From an uncultured Clostridium sp. (GTDB lineage: Bacteria > Bacillota > Clostridia > Lachnospirales > Lachnospiraceae): a DNA stretch of 9,785 nucleotides. Both the position numbers and the translations under genes were made by a program. Positions 1-7,098 of this stretch are shown here, piece by piece. Under the pieces are notes generated by a model. It made no database searches. It was not told the origin of the DNA and was given only the letters and a program-made list of their open reading frames with translations. Where the stretch lies: assembly GCA_947643685.1 (NCBI GenBank), contig CANRXD010000030.1:1-9785 (forward strand), written 5' to 3'. The first letter of the stretch is position 1. Each line of letters begins with the position of its first letter.

Positions 1-600
1 GTCGGGGTTCTTTTCTTTCAGATAGCGTCCCACCCCGGTGATCGTGCCGCCGGTGCCGATACCACAGACAAATACATCAATTTTTCCATCCATGTCCTCC
101 CAGATCTCCGGACCTGTGGTCTCATAATGTGCCTTAGGACCGCTGGGGTTGTTGAACTGATCCGGCATCCACGCATCCGGATCCTCTTTCAGAATTTCCT
201 TTGCCCTTTCGATGGCTCCGGCCATGCCTTTTCCGGCAGGAGTAAGCTCAACCACGGCACCGCGGGCTTCCAGCAGCTTCTTTCTCTCTTCGCTCACATC
301 CTCAGGCATAACCACTATCACCTGATATTCTCTCGCACGGGCAATGGAAGCCAGGCCAATGCCGGTGTTGCCGCTGGTGGGCTCCACAATCACATTTTTT
401 CCGCGGGCAATCAGGCCCGCTTTTTCTGCGTCATCCAGAAGCTTCAATGCCAGTCTGTCCTTAGAGCTTCCTCCAGGATTGAACATCTCCATTTTTGCAT
501 AGACTTTGGCAACTGTCTGATGCTGTTCACACATTCTCGGCAGCGCCACCATCGGGGTATGACCGACTAATTCCTCCAGACTCCCATAAATTTTTCCCAT
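1..600 (-). CDS. cysK: Cysteine synthase (O-acetylserine sulfhydrylase), 3' end cut by window
   Basis: PLP enzyme of fold type II that makes cysteine from O-acetylserine and sulfide in the cytoplasm. The window holds the first 200 codons; the family is usually about 300 residues, so roughly the last third lies beyond the left edge. Visible motifs: NPGGSSKDR at residues 41-49, with Lys47 as the predicted Schiff-base lysine; PTSGNTG at 74-80, the substrate loop; GTGGT at 182-186, the PLP-phosphate loop. The start is an ATG at 600 with an AAAGGAG ribosome site about 11 bases upstream. This site lies within the last codons of the kinase gene ahead, whose stop is only 3 bases away, so the two are surely co-translated. 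The active-site segment reads GGSSKDR where many CysK proteins have GSVKDR. A serine sulfhydrylase or cystathionine beta-synthase relative is therefore possible, but overall similarity favours CysK. Confidence 0.92.
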   Translation of the reverse strand, partial: MGKIYGSLEELVGHTPMVALPRMCEQHQTVAKVYAKMEMFNPGGSSKDRLALKLLDDAEKAGLIARGKNVIVEPTSGNTGIGLASIARAREYQVIVVMPEDVSEERKKLLEARGAVVELTPAGKGMAGAIERAKEILKEDPDAWMPDQFNNPSGPKAHYETTGPEIWEDMDGKIDVFVCGIGTGGTITGVGRYLKEKNPD

Positions 601-603
601 AAG

Positions 604-1116
604 CTACGCTCTCCTTTCAAAATATGCACGTAAATTGTCTACTATTTCACCGAAAGTTTTTCCGGTTTCCTCTACGGTTACATCTGCATAATGTTCATAA
701 TATGGAACACGTTCCGCGTACAGGTCTCTCAGGGTCATGCCGTCTTTTAAGACCACCCCCCGGTCCTTTAAATTACCCAGGCGTGTTTCCAGGTCTTCAT
801 ACTCAATTTTTAAATACACGATTGTTCCGATTTTCTGTAAATGTTCCATAGCTCTTGAACCATAAATCACACTTCCGCCGGGAGCAATCACGGACTTTGT
901 CACTTCCAGTCCGGCATTGGCGTCCTCCTCCACAGCCATAAATCCATCTAGGCCCCGCTCCTCAATGATTTCCCTTAAGAGTTTTCCCTGCTGCTCCTGT
1001 ATCACCAGATCCACATCCACAAAGGCATATCCCAGCCGTTTGGCCAGCAGAACTCCGACTGTACTTTTTCCGGAAGCCGGCATGCCTATCAATACTATAT
1101 TATTTTTTTCTCCCAC
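604..1116 (-). CDS. Shikimate kinase family protein (AroK-like), altered substrate site
   Basis: A 170-residue P-loop kinase of usual shikimate kinase length, predicted cytoplasmic. Walker A is GMPASGKS at residues 11-18. The substrate aspartate motif is VDVD, with Asp34 and Asp36. A lid DR sits at 118-119, and the closing ERVPYYEHYAD segment includes Arg136. These match shikimate kinase in order and spacing. Two expected features differ. The FR motif, whose arginine (Arg58 in the M. tuberculosis enzyme) holds the shikimate carboxylate, reads Phe59-Met60. The GGG loop reads GGS at 80-82. The reaction may still be shikimate to shikimate 3-phosphate, but another small hydroxylated substrate is possible, so no symbol is given. 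The start codon is GTG at 1116; the next ATG (residue 12) would destroy Walker A. The gene overlaps the flavin reductase gene by 17 bases and ends 3 bases before cysK. Confidence 0.8.
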   Translation of the reverse strand: MGEKNNIVLIGMPASGKSTVGVLLAKRLGYAFVDVDLVIQEQQGKLLREIIEERGLDGFMAVEEDANAGLEVTKSVIAPGGSVIYGSRAMEHLQKIGTIVYLKIEYEDLETRLGNLKDRGVVLKDGMTLRDLYAERVPYYEHYADVTVEETGKTFGEIVDNLRAYFERRA

Positions 1117-1690
1117 TTGGCCCTGCCCCTCTCTTTCTCACACTGTATCCAAAAGTCCCCAGACACTCCCCCAGACCATAATATCTCCCATGGGAGTAGG
1201 CAAGGGGCCTGGCATCTGATAAATGGAAGGTGTCCTTTTCATCCATATATGCCTCATCCACATGAACGGCCACCACCTCCGCCAGGAACATATGATGGCT
1301 CCCCAGTTCATCCACACGCTTAACTCTGCACTCCAGATTCACCGGGCATTCCTTAATAAGTGGTGCCAGAACCTGACTGGCCATTTCCCGGGTAAGCCCT
1401 GTGGCCTTCCACTTATCGGTATCACGACCGGATTTCACTCCACAGTAGTCTGTGGCATAAGCTAATTTCTCTGTTGTGAGGTTTACAACAAACTCTCTGG
1501 TCTCCTGTATCATATGATATGAATATCGCTCCGGACGCACACTGATGGACAGCATAGGCGGATTGGTGCAGACCGTCCCGGTCCATGCCACCGTAATAAT
1601 ATTGGAATTTCCCTTTTTATCCGCCACCGACACCATCACCGCGGGAACCGGGTACAGCATGTTTCCAGGTTTAAACTGCCGTTTTGCCAT
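1100..1690 (-). CDS. Flavin reductase family / flavoredoxin-like FMN-binding protein
   Basis: A 196-residue FMN-binding split-barrel protein of the flavin reductase-like (flavoredoxin, DIM6/NTAB) family, predicted cytoplasmic. Supporting segments are NIITVAWTGTVCTNPP at residues 30-45, the typical flavin-phosphate strand and loop; RYSY at 55-58; EFVVNL at 66-71; SHHMFLAEVV at 131-140; and a C-terminal YYGLGECLGTFGYSV region, typical of clostridial members. Such proteins bind FMN and carry or deliver electrons; the physiological donor and acceptor cannot be read from sequence. The ATG at 1690 has GGGAGG five bases upstream, and this ribosome site overlaps the TAG stop of the pyrophosphatase gene, a tight translational coupling. 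The 3' end overlaps the kinase gene by 17 bases. The last 12 residues or so are basic (RKRGAGPSGRKK) and look like an unstructured tail. Family is firm, function open. Confidence 0.88.
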   Translation of the reverse strand: MAKRQFKPGNMLYPVPAVMVSVADKKGNSNIITVAWTGTVCTNPPMLSISVRPERYSYHMIQETREFVVNLTTEKLAYATDYCGVKSGRDTDKWKATGLTREMASQVLAPLIKECPVNLECRVKRVDELGSHHMFLAEVVAVHVDEAYMDEKDTFHLSDARPLAYSHGRYYGLGECLGTFGYSVRKRGAGPSGRKK

Positions 1691-1700
1691 GGTATCCTCC

Positions 1701-3377
1701 CTACTGCTGAAGCGCCATCATAATCTGAGGCGCAAGTTGTTTTTTTCTGGAAACCACACCGGGAAGGTGGACAAGCCCATCCAGCTTTTCTTCGCTTCCA
1801 TCGTCCTCATCAGAGGTATGGAATGCGCTGGCCACAAGCTGCTCAGCCCCCTGGCCCACGCAGACCAAGTCAGTGGATTCCGTAAGAATGTTTGTCAGCA
1901 TAAAGAACATCATGTCAATATGATGCTGTTCTCTGGCCTTTTCCGAATATAGGAGCATTCTTTCTTTTAAAACCTCCAGTTCTTCGGAGTCTAAAGATGT
2001 AATCTGTCCGATTCCGAACACAGACTTTCCAACAGAGAACCGCTTGAAATCCTGATAAAAAATATCTTCATCTGATTTTCCCTTTAAATTGCTTCCGGCC
2101 GCGAACATCTTCTTGGCATACTCCTCTGCATTGATCCCCGCAATATCGGCCAGCATCAGAGCCACAGTCTTATCCATAGACGTACAGGTGGGAGAACGGA
2201 ACAGCAGCGTATCAGAAATAATCGCGCTGCAAAGGAGACCTGCAGTCTTTTTATCAATTTTCACACCATTTTCCTGATACATCTGGCAGATAATGGTTGC
2301 TGTGCAGCCCAAAGGCTGATTTCTGAAAAATACCGGTGACATGGTTTCCACAGTTCTTAAACGATGATGATCGATAATCTCGCGGATATCGGCGCTTTCC
2401 ACGCCTTCCACTGCCTGATTTTTTTCGTTGTGATCCACAAGAATAATCTGTTTTCCCTTGGCACCCAGTAAATTGCGGCGGGAAATCATCCCCAGATACT
2501 TCCCATCACTGTTTAAGATTGGAAAATCCCGGTGGCGCTTGCTGGCCATGATTTCGCGTATTTCATCCAGGTAATCTTCATCGGAAAAGGCCACAATATG
2601 ATCCGTGGTCATAAAATAACTCACCGGCATGGACTGGTTTATCAGGCGGGCCGTGGTATAGGTGTCATACGGAGTTGTGATTACCGTACAGCCACGCTCC
2701 TGCGCCAGCTTGCGGATGGTCAGAGAAACACCCGCCCCCTCGCAGACAATGATGCAGCCCGCTTCCATTTCAATGGCACAGAGTTGGGACTCATAGCGGT
2801 TTCCTAAAATCACAAGATCATGTTTTTCAATATAATTTTCCATCAGATCCGGGTTGGCGGCAGCAATAAGAACCTTTCCTCTGTCAAAATAACATTCCGA
2901 ATCGCCCACAACCATGCTGCCCTCCAGCGTATCCAGAATATTTGCATATTTAGTGCGTGCTTTGGAGATAATGCTGCTGTCATATAAATCCATGTAGGAT
3001 TTTGTAATATCGCCAATGGTAATAACTCCCTCTAAAATACCGCCGTCAGCGACAACGGGAAGCGTAACCACATTATTTTCCTGCATAAGGCTCCATGCAT
3101 TTTTCAGGGAAATGCCGCGGTCTACGCCCTTTGTCTTTCTGATTTCTATGTCCTTTACCTGAGTTTTTACATTTTCCACCAGCCGCGGAGAATCCACCTT
3201 AAAGTGTTTCAATACAAACTGAGTTTCCGGATTTATATTTCCTGCCCTGCATGGTTCGTATTCCTCCCCATTTAAAAGCTGTTTCAGGTTTGCATAGCAT
3301 ATGGCGGAACAGATGGAATCTGTGTCGGGATTTCGATGTCCTAAAACTAAGATTTTCTGTTTTTCCTGATTTGGCAT
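1701..3377 (-). CDS. ppaC: Mn-dependent family II inorganic pyrophosphatase with CBS and DRTGG domains
   Basis: A 558-residue cytoplasmic pyrophosphatase that hydrolyses PPi to two phosphates and so pulls biosynthetic reactions forward. The DHH core is split. The N-terminal part has GHRNPDTD at 13-20, with His14, Asp18 and Asp20 as metal ligands. The core resumes near 308 with LVDH (Asp315), DHH at 336-338 and ISDT (Asp389). The C-terminal DHHA2 domain carries SRKKQ at 543-547, the PPi-binding basic motif. Inserted at about 72-305 are CBS 1 (72-130), a DRTGG-like domain (140-245) and CBS 2 (250-305). In characterised clostridial CBS-pyrophosphatases this insert binds adenine nucleotides such as AMP and diadenosine polyphosphates. 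All catalytic residues are present. The ATG at 3377 has an AAAGGAA site; a strong extended -10 lies about 120 bases upstream. First gene of a four-gene operon. Confidence 0.95.
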   Translation of the reverse strand: MPNQEKQKILVLGHRNPDTDSICSAICYANLKQLLNGEEYEPCRAGNINPETQFVLKHFKVDSPRLVENVKTQVKDIEIRKTKGVDRGISLKNAWSLMQENNVVTLPVVADGGILEGVITIGDITKSYMDLYDSSIISKARTKYANILDTLEGSMVVGDSECYFDRGKVLIAAANPDLMENYIEKHDLVILGNRYESQLCAIEMEAGCIIVCEGAGVSLTIRKLAQERGCTVITTPYDTYTTARLINQSMPVSYFMTTDHIVAFSDEDYLDEIREIMASKRHRDFPILNSDGKYLGMISRRNLLGAKGKQIILVDHNEKNQAVEGVESADIREIIDHHRLRTVETMSPVFFRNQPLGCTATIICQMYQENGVKIDKKTAGLLCSAIISDTLLFRSPTCTSMDKTVALMLADIAGINAEEYAKKMFAAGSNLKGKSDEDIFYQDFKRFSVGKSVFGIGQITSLDSEELEVLKERMLLYSEKAREQHHIDMMFFMLTNILTESTDLVCVGQGAEQLVASAFHTSDEDDGSEEKLDGLVHLPGVVSRKKQLAPQIMMALQQ

Positions 3378-3494
3378 ATATGTAGGTTCCTTTCTGTTAT
3401 GTATGGTTGATTATGAGTAACTGGTGAGGATACTGAACCGTTACGATTATGAACCGCTTTCAGGAGATATTAATATCCGGCTGTTGCTATTATG

Positions 3495-3519
3495 ATTATA
3501 ACATACTCCTCACCGTATG
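3495..3519 (-). promoter_or_regulatory. Extended -10 promoter of the pyrophosphatase operon
   Basis: Read on the minus strand, TG-T-TATAAT occupies 3503-3495, a consensus -10 with the TGn extension. No good -35 is present at 17 bases, but an A8 tract (3534-3527) lies upstream and could act as an UP-like element. The spacer contains an inverted repeat CATAC-N8-GTATG (3519-3502) running into the TGn. A perfect 12-bp palindrome GATATTAATATC (3477-3466) lies about 11 bases after the predicted start of transcription near 3488. These are candidate operators. The predicted leader is about 110 bases. Confidence 0.6.
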
Positions 3520-3587
3520 GCTCTTATTTTTTTTCGACATCTGAAGCTGGTGTGTTTGATAGGGCGCATTTACTATTCACGGGGCAT

Positions 3588-3617
3588 CTTCTTGCCCGTC
3601 TTGGGACGGGCAAGAAG
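3588..3617. repeat. Perfect hairpin (13-bp stem, TTGG loop) inside the repeat
   Basis: Arms 3588-3600 and 3605-3617 are perfectly complementary (CTTCTTGCCCGTC and its complement) around a four-base loop. There is no T-run on either side, so a simple terminator is unlikely. It abuts an 8-bp hairpin at 3619-3636 (ATCGGGCG / CGCCCGAT), which leads directly into the large inverted repeat. Confidence 0.85.
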
Positions 3618-3636
3618 CATCGGGCGTCCGCCCGAT

Positions 3637-3701
3637 GGGGAAAACCGGACGAAAATTGCCTTATAAGCAAACTTAACGTCTATTTTCGTCCGGTTTTCCC
3701 C
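3637..3701. repeat. Perfect 20-bp inverted repeat with 25-base loop
   Basis: The left arm 3637-3656 (GGGGAAAACCGGACGAAAAT) and right arm 3682-3701 are exact reverse complements over 20 bases. The loop 3657-3681 shows no coding or T-rich signal. A stem this long with no mismatch, directly joined to two other perfect hairpins, suggests recent arrival or selection on structure. It could fold as RNA from either strand. Confidence 0.9.
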
Positions 3702-3809
3702 GCCCTGCAAACTGTAACTTTCATAATCTGTTTACACTGTGTTCACATTTTATTCATATGTGCTTTTTATACTAATTGCATAGAAGCAAATGAGTTTTGC
3801 CTCTTAAAT

Positions 3810-3936
3810 TAGACAAATTGCACATAGATTTTTCATAATTGCCCCGGTTGTCGCGACCGGGGTCTCCTCATTTTAAAAGCCGGGTGCCGGCAGAAAATCT
3901 GCCGCAATAGCGGTGCGTGAGAGTTTCCGAAGGTAC
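3810..3936 (+). other. GC-rich folded intergenic stretch, possible small RNA (unassigned)
   Basis: Several potential stems lie here: CCCCGGT / ACCGGGG at 3842-3848 and 3856-3862; CGGCAGA / TCTGCCG at 3888-3894 and 3898-3904; CCGC / GCGG at 3902-3905 and 3910-3913, which competes with the previous stem; and GAGT-TT-CC-GAA-GG-T-ACTC near 3921-3938. On the plus strand a possible promoter, TAGACA (3810-3815), 18 bases, CATAAT (3834-3839), sits just before, and the hairpin at 3959-4004 followed by CCCTTTT could end such a transcript. No known riboswitch or RNA family was recognised. Strand and function are uncertain. Confidence 0.3.
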
Positions 3937-3958
3937 TCAGGCATTATGATGGATGGAA

Positions 3959-4004
3959 AGAGCTGTATACGGACAGGTATCCTTATCCGCCCGCGTACAG
4001 CTCT
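3959..4004 (-). terminator. Hairpin terminator after glucokinase, possibly bidirectional
   Basis: AGAGCTGTA (3959-3967) pairs perfectly with TACAGCTCT (3996-4004), with partial further pairing inside. It begins 10 bases after the glucokinase stop codon. In the minus direction the stem is followed only by a short T run (TTTCC). In the plus direction it is followed by CCCTTTT, so it may serve either strand. Confidence 0.6.
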
Positions 4005-4014
4005 CCCTTTTCGT

Positions 4015-4956
4015 TTATTCTAAAATCAGCTTCGCCGCACCATAAATCCCCGCATCATTCCCCAGGGTGGCCAATAACACTTTAGCCTTTCCGACCGCCA
4101 TCGGGGACATCTCGTCATGATACTTCTGGATTTTCTCAGTTAAAAATTCTCCTGCCTTTGAAACGCCGCCGCCTATTAAGTAAACCTGCGGATCCAGCAC
4201 CATGGTGATACTGGCCAGTGCCCAGCCCAGATAACGACAGGAAGTCTCCACAGACTCTGTTGCCAGCCGGTCTCCCTTTTTCGCCTCATCCAGCACATTT
4301 TTAGCCGTAATATTCTTTATCTCTCTCAGGGACGAGGGGCACTCATTGGCGGCCAGAAGCCGGGTGGCCACTCTGGCAATCCCCGTAGCAGAGGCCACCT
4401 GCTCCAGGCATCCATAACCGCCGCAGTTGCACTGTTCCGTTTCGCCCTCTACCACATGCATGTGGCCGATTTCCCCTCCGGTTCCTTGCATGCCTGACCA
4501 AATTTTTCCATTTAAAATAATGCCGCCGCCGACTCCGGTTCCCAGCGTCACCATGACCATGTCCTTGTATCCTCTGCCGCCGCCCTGCCATATTTCACCG
4601 AGGGCCGCCACATTAGCATCATTGGAGCTCCTGACCGGCATTCCGTCTAAAAGGCGGCTTAACTCTTCCTGAGCGTTAATATCCTTCCAGCCCAGATTCA
4701 CACAGAATGCGACATATCCATTATCCAAAACGGGTCCGGGAAGTCCCATGCCCGCCCCGGCAAAATCGGAGAGGGACATATTCCACCCTGCGGCCTTTTC
4801 TTTAATGGAAGCTGCAATATCTCCGAGGATATATTTTCCGTTCTCTTCCTTCCTTGTGGGAATCTCCCATTTTTCCAAAAGAGTCCCGTTTGCCTGGAAC
4901 ACACCAATTTTTACTGTGGTTCCACCAATGTCGATTCCTATACACTTTTGGCTCAT
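4015..4956 (-). CDS. glk: ROK family glucokinase
   Basis: A 313-residue cytoplasmic sugar kinase that phosphorylates glucose to glucose 6-phosphate with ATP. Motifs: GIDIGGTT at 7-14 (phosphate 1 loop), [12 protein letters not shown] at 110-121 with catalytic Asp113, LGTGVGGG at 138-145 (phosphate 2), and the ROK signature GEIGH at 161-165. His165 with CNCGGYGC (Cys176, Cys178, Cys183) forms the structural zinc site. IGGGVS at 261-266 is the adenosine region. All expected residues are present. The ATG at 4956 is chosen because GGGGAGG lies five bases upstream. An in-frame GTG at 4977 would add seven residues but has a poor ribosome site. The gene follows transketolase by 37 bases (17 from the GTG) with no terminator between, so they are probably one transcript. 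Glucose is the likeliest substrate; another hexose or an N-acetyl hexosamine cannot be excluded. Confidence 0.92.
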   Translation of the reverse strand: MSQKCIGIDIGGTTVKIGVFQANGTLLEKWEIPTRKEENGKYILGDIAASIKEKAAGWNMSLSDFAGAGMGLPGPVLDNGYVAFCVNLGWKDINAQEELSRLLDGMPVRSSNDANVAALGEIWQGGGRGYKDMVMVTLGTGVGGGIILNGKIWSGMQGTGGEIGHMHVVEGETEQCNCGGYGCLEQVASATGIARVATRLLAANECPSSLREIKNITAKNVLDEAKKGDRLATESVETSCRYLGWALASITMVLDPQVYLIGGGVSKAGEFLTEKIQKYHDEMSPMAVGKAKVLLATLGNDAGIYGAAKLILE

Positions 4957-4993
4957 ATCTGCCTCCCCAAGACCCACTGGCCTTGCTTTATTT

Positions 4994-6973
4994 TTACAGT
5001 GCTTTCACAGTATTTACCACATTTTCCACAGTAAATCCAAATTTTTCAAACAGCTTTCCAGCCGGACCGCTGGCGCCAAAGCCCTTCATAGTAACATATG
5101 CGCCATCCAGACCCACATACCTGCCCCAGCCGAAATCAGAAAGAGCTTCCACAACCACTCTCCTGCGGACAGCCTTCGGCAGCACGGACTCCCTGTATTC
5201 TGCGCTCTGTTCTTCGAACAGCTCCATGCAGGGCATGGAAACCACACGGACTTTTCTCCCCTCGGCCTCAAGCTCTGCCTTTGCCTTTACAGCCAGGTCT
5301 ACCTCAGAACCACTGGCAATGAGAATTGCCTCCGGCATCCCCTCACAGTCGTCAATCACATAGCCGCCCTTTAAAGCTTCCTTACTGCTTCCCGCAACCG
5401 GATTTAAGTTCTGTCTTGTGAGAACCAGGGCGGTAGGATTCTTTTGGGAAGTGGCTGCTGTCAGCCATGCGGCAGATGTCTCTGTTGCATCACAGGGGCG
5501 GAATACGCGCAGATTCGGCATCGCCCGAAGCATGGCAAGCTGCTCAATTGGCTCATGAGTCGGGCCGTCCTCACCAACCCCGATACTGTCATGGGTGAAT
5601 ACATATGTCAGCGGAATGTTCATAAGAGCGGACAGTCTTGCCATTGGCTTCACATAATCACTGAATACAAAAAATGTGGCGACATAAGCCCGCAGGCCGC
5701 CGTGAAGCATAATGCCGTTTCCGATCGCCGCCATGGCTGACTCCCTTACGCCAAAGTGCAGATTTCTTCCCTCAGGAGTTTCTGCGGAGAAATCGCCCGC
5801 GCCCTTCATTTCTGTCTTGTTGGATGGACCAAGATCAGCGGATCCGCCAATCAGATTCGGCATTTCATCCTTTAACAGGTTGAGCATTTTTCCAGAAAGA
5901 GAACGGGTTGCCTCTGGTTTTTCTTTTTCAAGCCAGAATTTCTCATTGTTTATCAAAGCCTCCGGGGTCACATTGGCATGATACTTCTCCCAGAGTTCTT
6001 CCATCTCCGGGAATTCTTCACAATATGCGGCAAACATCACATTCCACGCAGCTTCCACATCCGCCTTTTCCCGTGCCATTTTCGCAAAATGTTCATAAAC
6101 TTCTTCCGGTACAAAGAACGGCTCTTCATAGGGCCAGTTTAAGTTCTCTCTCATGGCCTTCACATTGTCAACGCCCAGCGGTTCCCCATGGGCGCTGGCC
6201 TTCCCCTGCTTTGCCGGGCAGCCATAACCAATTTCCGTCTTAATGGTAATGAAAGACGGCCGCTCTGTTTCTGCCTTCGCAGCCTCAATGGCCAGGCCGA
6301 TGGCATCCGTATTGGTTCCATCCTCAACCGTAATGGTCTGGAAACCAAAGGCGCGCATTCTTTCCTCCACATTCTCACGGAACGCAATGTCTGTGCTTCC
6401 CTCAATAGAAATCTTATTGGAATCATAAAGAACGATTAATTTTCCAAGTCCCAGCGTTCCCGCCAGAGAAAAGGCCTCAGAGGAAATTCCTTCCATCATG
6501 CAGCCGTCTCCGCCGAGGACATAGGTATAGTGATCCACCACCGGATAATTGTCCTTATTAAATATGGAGGCCAGATGCTTTTCTGCCAGAGCCATTCCGA
6601 CAGCCATGCCCATTCCTGCACCCAGGGGGCCTGTGGTTGCTTCCACTCCAACGGTATGGCCGTATTCCGGATGCCCGGGAGTCAGTGAGCCAACCTGTCG
6701 GAAATTCATAATATCCTCTTTCTTCAGCCCATATCCAAATAAGTGCAAAAGGGAATATAACAGCATGGAGCCATGTCCTCCGGACAAAATGAACCGGTCA
6801 CGGTTTGCCCAGGACGGATTTGCCGGGTTGTGGTTCATGTGGTTCGCCCACAACTCATACGCCGCCGGAGCACAGCCAAGGGGCAGTCCCGGATGTCCAG
6901 AGTTAGCTTTCTGGATCGCATCGGCGGACAAAACTCTAATGGAATTAACTGACAAATTGTCGATCGCATTCAT
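4994..6973 (-). CDS. tkt: Transketolase
   Basis: A full-length 659-residue thiamine diphosphate enzyme that moves two-carbon ketol units between sugar phosphates in the non-oxidative pentose phosphate pathway. The numbering is within one residue of E. coli transketolase. Visible are SGHPG (His27), GGHGS (His67), PGHPE (His101), the diphosphate/metal motif GDG at 155-157 through Asn186, catalytic Glu411 in FGVRE, and substrate-binding His461 and His473 in [15 protein letters not shown]. Pyrophosphate-binding, pyrimidine-binding and C-terminal domains follow in the usual order, so it is a single-chain enzyme, not the split two-gene form. The ATG at 6973 has AGGAGG seven bases upstream. The frame stays open to 7039, but that extension runs through the repeat and is not believed. 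The repeat at 7007-7098 forms most of the leader, and no clear promoter was found in it. Probably co-transcribed with glk. Confidence 0.97.
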   Translation of the reverse strand: MNAIDNLSVNSIRVLSADAIQKANSGHPGLPLGCAPAAYELWANHMNHNPANPSWANRDRFILSGGHGSMLLYSLLHLFGYGLKKEDIMNFRQVGSLTPGHPEYGHTVGVEATTGPLGAGMGMAVGMALAEKHLASIFNKDNYPVVDHYTYVLGGDGCMMEGISSEAFSLAGTLGLGKLIVLYDSNKISIEGSTDIAFRENVEERMRAFGFQTITVEDGTNTDAIGLAIEAAKAETERPSFITIKTEIGYGCPAKQGKASAHGEPLGVDNVKAMRENLNWPYEEPFFVPEEVYEHFAKMAREKADVEAAWNVMFAAYCEEFPEMEELWEKYHANVTPEALINNEKFWLEKEKPEATRSLSGKMLNLLKDEMPNLIGGSADLGPSNKTEMKGAGDFSAETPEGRNLHFGVRESAMAAIGNGIMLHGGLRAYVATFFVFSDYVKPMARLSALMNIPLTYVFTHDSIGVGEDGPTHEPIEQLAMLRAMPNLRVFRPCDATETSAAWLTAATSQKNPTALVLTRQNLNPVAGSSKEALKGGYVIDDCEGMPEAILIASGSEVDLAVKAKAELEAEGRKVRVVSMPCMELFEEQSAEYRESVLPKAVRRRVVVEALSDFGWGRYVGLDGAYVTMKGFGASGPAGKLFEKFGFTVENVVNTVKAL

Positions 6974-7006
6974 GATTCTTCCTCCTGTGAATTTCCTCTT
7001 TAAATG

Positions 7007-7098
7007 TAACAGTTCAGCCTTGCATCTTCTTACCCGCATGCCGCGGACCAGAAGCTCCGGGCGTCTGCCCTATGAATCTTCGCACGGATGAACTGTTA
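7007..7098. repeat. MITE-like repeat, short copy (92 bp), perfect 10-bp inverted ends
   Basis: TAACAGTTCA at 7007-7016 and TGAACTGTTA at 7089-7098 are exact inverted repeats, each ending in TA. The inside matches the element at 3571-3716 in the same orientation, with near identity at GCATCTTCTT and CGGGCGT..GCCC.ATG and a diverged middle. The right end includes the TAA stop codon of the DUF5711-like gene (7098-7096), so if this is an insertion, its end supplies that stop. It fills nearly all of the 122-base gap before transketolase. A small GGGC/GCCC stem is kept, but the long perfect stems of the other copy are not, so this copy looks older or of another subtype. Confidence 0.65.

Larger units (their letters stand above)
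3571..3716. repeat. MITE-like repeat, long copy (146 bp), TA-bounded with imperfect inverted ends
   Basis: This non-coding segment matches a second segment at 7007-7098 in the same orientation. Shared blocks are GCATCTTCTT (3584-3593 and 7022-7031), AGAAGC, and CGGGCGT..GCCC.ATG (3621-3637 and 7058-7074). The outer ends, TTACTATTCA on the left and TTACAGTTTGC read inward on the right, are imperfect inverted repeats starting at TA on both sides, as a TA target duplication would leave. Inside are three hairpins placed end to end: 3588-3617, 3619-3636 and 3637-3701. The last is absent, or nearly so, from the other copy. There is no transposase, so it would be non-autonomous. Calling it a mobile element is inference; the repeat itself is directly visible. 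Confidence 0.6.

Noticed and set aside
3588..3636. Tandem intrinsic terminators
   Set aside because: The stems are strong, but no T-run follows on either strand, and no gene ends nearby on the plus strand.
3492..3812. Open frame of 106 codons on the plus strand across the gene-free gap
   Set aside because: It runs straight through the perfect inverted repeats, its ATG overlaps the minus-strand -10, it has no ribosome site, and its product resembles nothing. Treated as chance.
3841..3940. Glycine riboswitch, suggested by CCGAAGG followed by CTCAGG
   Set aside because: The two pieces are too close together, and the other conserved parts (paired GGAGAG, GCAA after the core, tandem aptamer) are missing. 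TPP, SAM, FMN, cobalamin, lysine, c-di-GMP and T-box cores were also looked for and not seen.
4957..4977. GTG start for glucokinase at 4977
   Set aside because: The ribosome site GGGGAGG fits the ATG at 4956 and would lie inside the gene if the GTG were used; ROK proteins normally begin just before the GIDIGGT motif.
6974..7039. Upstream extension of transketolase by 22 residues
   Set aside because: The extension is encoded partly by the repeat, lacks a ribosome site, and E. coli-like numbering and AGGAGG support the ATG at 6973.
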